Shown here one piece after another: positions 61,835-64,000 of a DNA stretch of 64,000 nt. Made by a program: the position numbers and the translations under genes. The notes under the pieces were generated by a model. The model did not search any database. It was given only the letters and a program-made list of their open reading frames with translations, and was not told where the DNA came from. Numbering within the stretch: position 1 is the stretch's first letter; each line of letters opens with the position of its first letter. The DNA is from Thermogemmatispora sp042408735 (GTDB lineage: Bacteria; Chloroflexota; Ktedonobacteria; Ktedonobacterales; Ktedonobacteraceae), in contig NZ_JBHOQV010000130.1 in assembly GCF_042408735.1 (NCBI RefSeq), positions 32,199-96,198 of the forward strand. The letters run 5' to 3'.

Positions 61835-63214
61835 ATGACCAGCGTGAACGAGAGCGAGGAGCAAATGGCGGCTGCCGTTCAGGCGGAGCAGGCCTTACGG
61901 CGACGCTTACGACTCTTCGGTCTGCAATGGATGATTTTTATCGTTGTGGCCCAGGCAATTAACGTTTACGCTGCCCTGAGCGCTCACCCCACCTATTGGC
62001 AGGAATGGCGTGCGCCGGTCATTATCCTTCTCTCGCTGGCCCTCATTGGCCTCTTTTTCTTCCACTTCTTCCACTTCTCTGCCTCCTCCTGGATCCCAGG
62101 CAGGCAAGGCTGGCCGCCGACCCTGGCCTATGCCTTTTCCCTCTGGGGGGCTGCCTATTTGCTCTGCCTGGCCCTGACCTTTCTCGATCGTAACCTGGTC
62201 TGGAGCTACTGGATACTCTTCGGTCTCTGCTTTGCCCTTTTCTCCATTCCTACTCTTTTAATTCCCCTGATAGTGTGTCAGCTCACCTTCTTCTTTGTCA
62301 GCGGCACTCTTCGCTGGCCGCTGGATACCAGCGATCTGGGTTCGCTTCTGGGCTTTTCCCTCCTCATCATCTCTTCGCTGATCTCGGCGATCACCATCTC
62401 GCTGCTCTTTAGCGAGCAGGGGCGCAACGTCAGACTACTCAGGGAGCTGGCTCAGGCCCATAGCGAGCTGGAGGAGGCCCATCGGCGTCTGGCGCTCTCG
62501 GCGGCCCAGGAGCAGGAGCTGGCCATCCTGCGCGAGCGCACGCGCCTGGCGCGCGAGATGCACGATACCCTGGGCCACGCCCTGACCCTGGTCAGTGTCA
62601 AACTAGAGGTAGTCCGTCGTCTTGTCAGGAGCGACCCAGAGCGCTGTGAGCGCGAGATCGCCGAGACCCTGCAGATCACGCGCGGAGCCATGAGCGAGCT
62701 GCGGACCTCTATCGCCAATCTGCGTTCGCCCGTGCTGGCGCATAGCTCGTTGCGGCAGGCCATCGCCTCGCTGGCCCAGCGTCTGGCGGAGCGCTGTGGC
62801 TGGAAGCTAGAGCTAGAGCTGGCTCCCGAGCTGGAGCATCTGGCTGGCGAGCGGCAGGAGGCCCTTCTCAAGGTGATCCAGGAGGCCCTCACGAACATCG
62901 AAAAGCACGCCCAGGCCACCCAGGTTGCGCTGCGCCTGCGGGCAGAGGCTGGCCGGCTGCTCCTGGCCATCGTAGACAACGGCCTTGGGCTGCCGCCAGC
63001 CATTGAGGCCGGGCTGGCGGCCCCGCCGGATGGTTCCGCCTCCGCTGCGCCTCCAGGTCACTACGGTCTTCTAGGCATGCGCGAGCGCATCCACGAGCTG
63101 GGAGGCGAGCTGGCGATCTGTCGGCCGACCGGAGGAGGATGTCGTCTGGAGGCCAGCATTCCCCTGATCGAGGTCCCGCATGAGAGTGACCTCTCCGGCC
63201 AGGACTCTCGGTGA
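61835..63214 (+). CDS. NarL-family sensor histidine kinase
   Basis: 459 residues from the ATG at 61835 (GAGAGGAGG upstream). Five or six membrane helices in residues ~30-215 form the input region without an outer domain. A coiled segment (LAQAHSELEEAHRRLALSAAQ) leads to HisKA_3: REMHDTLGHALTLVSVKLEVV with the phospho-His, then MSELRTSIANLRSP. The HATPase domain has EALTNIEKHAQATQVAL (N box), AIVDNGLGLP (G1) and YGLLGMRERIHELGGEL (G2). Such kinases phosphorylate LuxR-type response regulators. None follows in the next 0.8 kb, so the partner is elsewhere. Confidence 0.92.
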   Translation: MTSVNESEEQMAAAVQAEQALRRRLRLFGLQWMIFIVVAQAINVYAALSAHPTYWQEWRAPVIILLSLALIGLFFFHFFHFSASSWIPGRQGWPPTLAYAFSLWGAAYLLCLALTFLDRNLVWSYWILFGLCFALFSIPTLLIPLIVCQLTFFFVSGTLRWPLDTSDLGSLLGFSLLIISSLISAITISLLFSEQGRNVRLLRELAQAHSELEEAHRRLALSAAQEQELAILRERTRLAREMHDTLGHALTLVSVKLEVVRRLVRSDPERCEREIAETLQITRGAMSELRTSIANLRSPVLAHSSLRQAIASLAQRLAERCGWKLELELAPELEHLAGERQEALLKVIQEALTNIEKHAQATQVALRLRAEAGRLLLAIVDNGLGLPPAIEAGLAAPPDGSASAAPPGHYGLLGMRERIHELGGELAICRPTGGGCRLEASIPLIEVPHESDLSGQDSR

Positions 63215-63473
63215 GCGGCAGGAGATCTCCTTCTGTCCAGCAAGCTGCCGGCTGGCGTTGTCTCCCCTCCTCGCGTGAGAAGGAGGAGCGGCTGACCTGT
63301 CCTCTCCCCTTGCGGCTCGCTCGCTCCTGGCGACCTGGCTGTGCGGCCTGGACCAGCCGCGCCGGAGGGCCTTGCCGCCTTTCCTTGCCGCCAAAAGAAA
63401 GAGTCGGGTGCGGCCTGGGTTGAAGGATGGCGAGTGACCCAGATGGGGGATGCCGAAAAGCAGCGCTCGCCAC

Positions 63474-63502
63474 TTGACAGGGGCCGGTCTGTACTGTATG
63501 CT
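63474..63502 (+). promoter_or_regulatory. Sigma-70-type promoter
   Basis: TTGACA (63474-63479), 17 bases, TATGCT (63497-63502), the same pair and spacing as the thrS promoter. It would make a plus-strand RNA starting near 63509. Confidence 0.75.
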
Positions 63503-63821
63503 ACGATTACCGTCACTGTTTACTCTAGAACACGTTGGAATCAAGCAGCATATGGCGTTCGACCAGGCAAGATACCCCCAGCAGGGGGAACAAAGGGGGC
63601 CTCTCGGGCGGGGAGCAAGAGCGCTCGTGGGGGGGAAAGGGAGGAACGGAGCAAGGAGAGGGCGCTTGCTTCAGGCGACCCGAGGGCCAGGCGCGCGGCG
63701 GCCCATCTTCTCAGCAGCTTGGCGAGCCGCAAGAGGGTGTTGAGGGCGAGAGGAGATGCGGAAGGAGAGCGAGCAGAAGATGCAGGCAGCAGATATAATC
63801 GCAGCGCATGTTGCAACGTAG

Positions 63822-63874
63822 AAAGGGCTGGTTCTCTAGCTTGGCATGCAGATCGAGCAGAAAACCAGCCCTTT
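63822..63874 (+). terminator. Strong stem-loop, terminator-like
   Basis: AAAGGGCTGGTT/AACCAGCCCTTT, 12 bp perfect with a 29-base loop. A T-rich stretch lies 15-25 bases later rather than directly next to it, so its role as terminator or leader element is uncertain. Confidence 0.5.
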
Positions 63875-64000
63875 GATATCATAGTTTACCTGTTTTTCGC
63901 GCCGGAAGGAGCAGCAGTCATTGTAGTCATAGCAGGCATAGAAGGAAAGGAACCTCGGCAAAGGCGTACACCCGGTGTAACGGTCAGTAAGCGTTCTTCC

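Larger units (their letters stand above)
63215..64000. other. Terminal region without a convincing gene
   Basis: 786 bases. Contains the promoter at 63474-63502 and the 12-bp stem at 63822-63874, but no protein-like frame on either strand. Confidence 0.5.

Noticed and set aside
63071..63544. Minus-strand frame of 157 codons near the end
   Set aside because: Mostly antisense to the histidine kinase and the promoter region; no motif.

Overview
This is 64 kb of GC-rich bacterial chromosome with no CRISPR array, no recognisable rRNA or tRNA gene, no intact insertion sequence and no prophage. The best guess at the host is a Chloroflexota bacterium of the Ktedonobacteria type (Thermogemmatispora-like). 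That is inferred from T-box leaders on two tRNA-synthetase genes, many membrane-anchored zinc-ribbon and Ala/Thr-stalk proteins, a decayed Rpn-type nuclease/transposase gene typical of these genomes, branched-chain-amino-acid-type transport, and Pro/Gln/Ala-rich regulators. It is a content-based inference, not a phylogenetic result.

Layout. 1-2.2 kb: 5' part of thrS (minus strand) with promoter and T-box leader, then a frameshifted Rpn-family relic. 2.3-6.9 kb: EamA transporter, a TIGR00300/ArgZ-type enzyme with its own promoter, and a three-gene set made of an HD hydrolase and two small membrane proteins that together carry all the parts of one Cas4-type nuclease. 6.9-8.0 kb is gene-free, followed by rpsU, a dipeptide epimerase and a Nudix hydrolase. 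11.2-15.5 kb: an oligopeptide-type ABC importer (binding protein and two permeases, no ATPases). 15.6-24.8 kb: amino-acid permease, a cluster of poorly characterised membrane or secreted proteins, a class-I glutamine-amidotransferase-like hydrolase, and lpdA. 25-32.5 kb: zinc-ribbon pseudokinase, MFS transporter, acyl-CoA dehydrogenase and a PucR-type regulator. 32.9-38.3 kb: a complete livFGHMK-like importer divergent from the PucR gene.

39-48 kb: a small Cys-tailed peptide gene, two metallophosphoesterases, serS with promoter and T-box, and three adjacent paralogous stalked LamG-like surface proteins. 48.2-54.3 kb: a SufT/MIP18-type protein, a ribokinase-family kinase, a Dna2-like nuclease-helicase and a DUF711 protein. 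54.4-63.2 kb: GAF protein, universal stress protein, ClpS, a two-helix membrane stress-type protein, a pseudo-receiver/MshEN-like regulator, a SAM-hydrolysing DUF62 enzyme and an orphan NarL-family histidine kinase. The last 0.8 kb has a good promoter and a strong stem-loop but no convincing gene.

How things fit together. Transport and sensing dominate: oligopeptide uptake, amino-acid permease, Liv-type uptake under a likely PucR regulator, dipeptide epimerase, and two synthetases controlled by uncharged tRNA, all pointing to amino-acid scavenging. The most unusual items are the split, membrane-anchored Cas4-like pair, the Dna2-like fusion, the stalked surface-protein family, the Cys-tailed peptide and several unexplained long inverted repeats.
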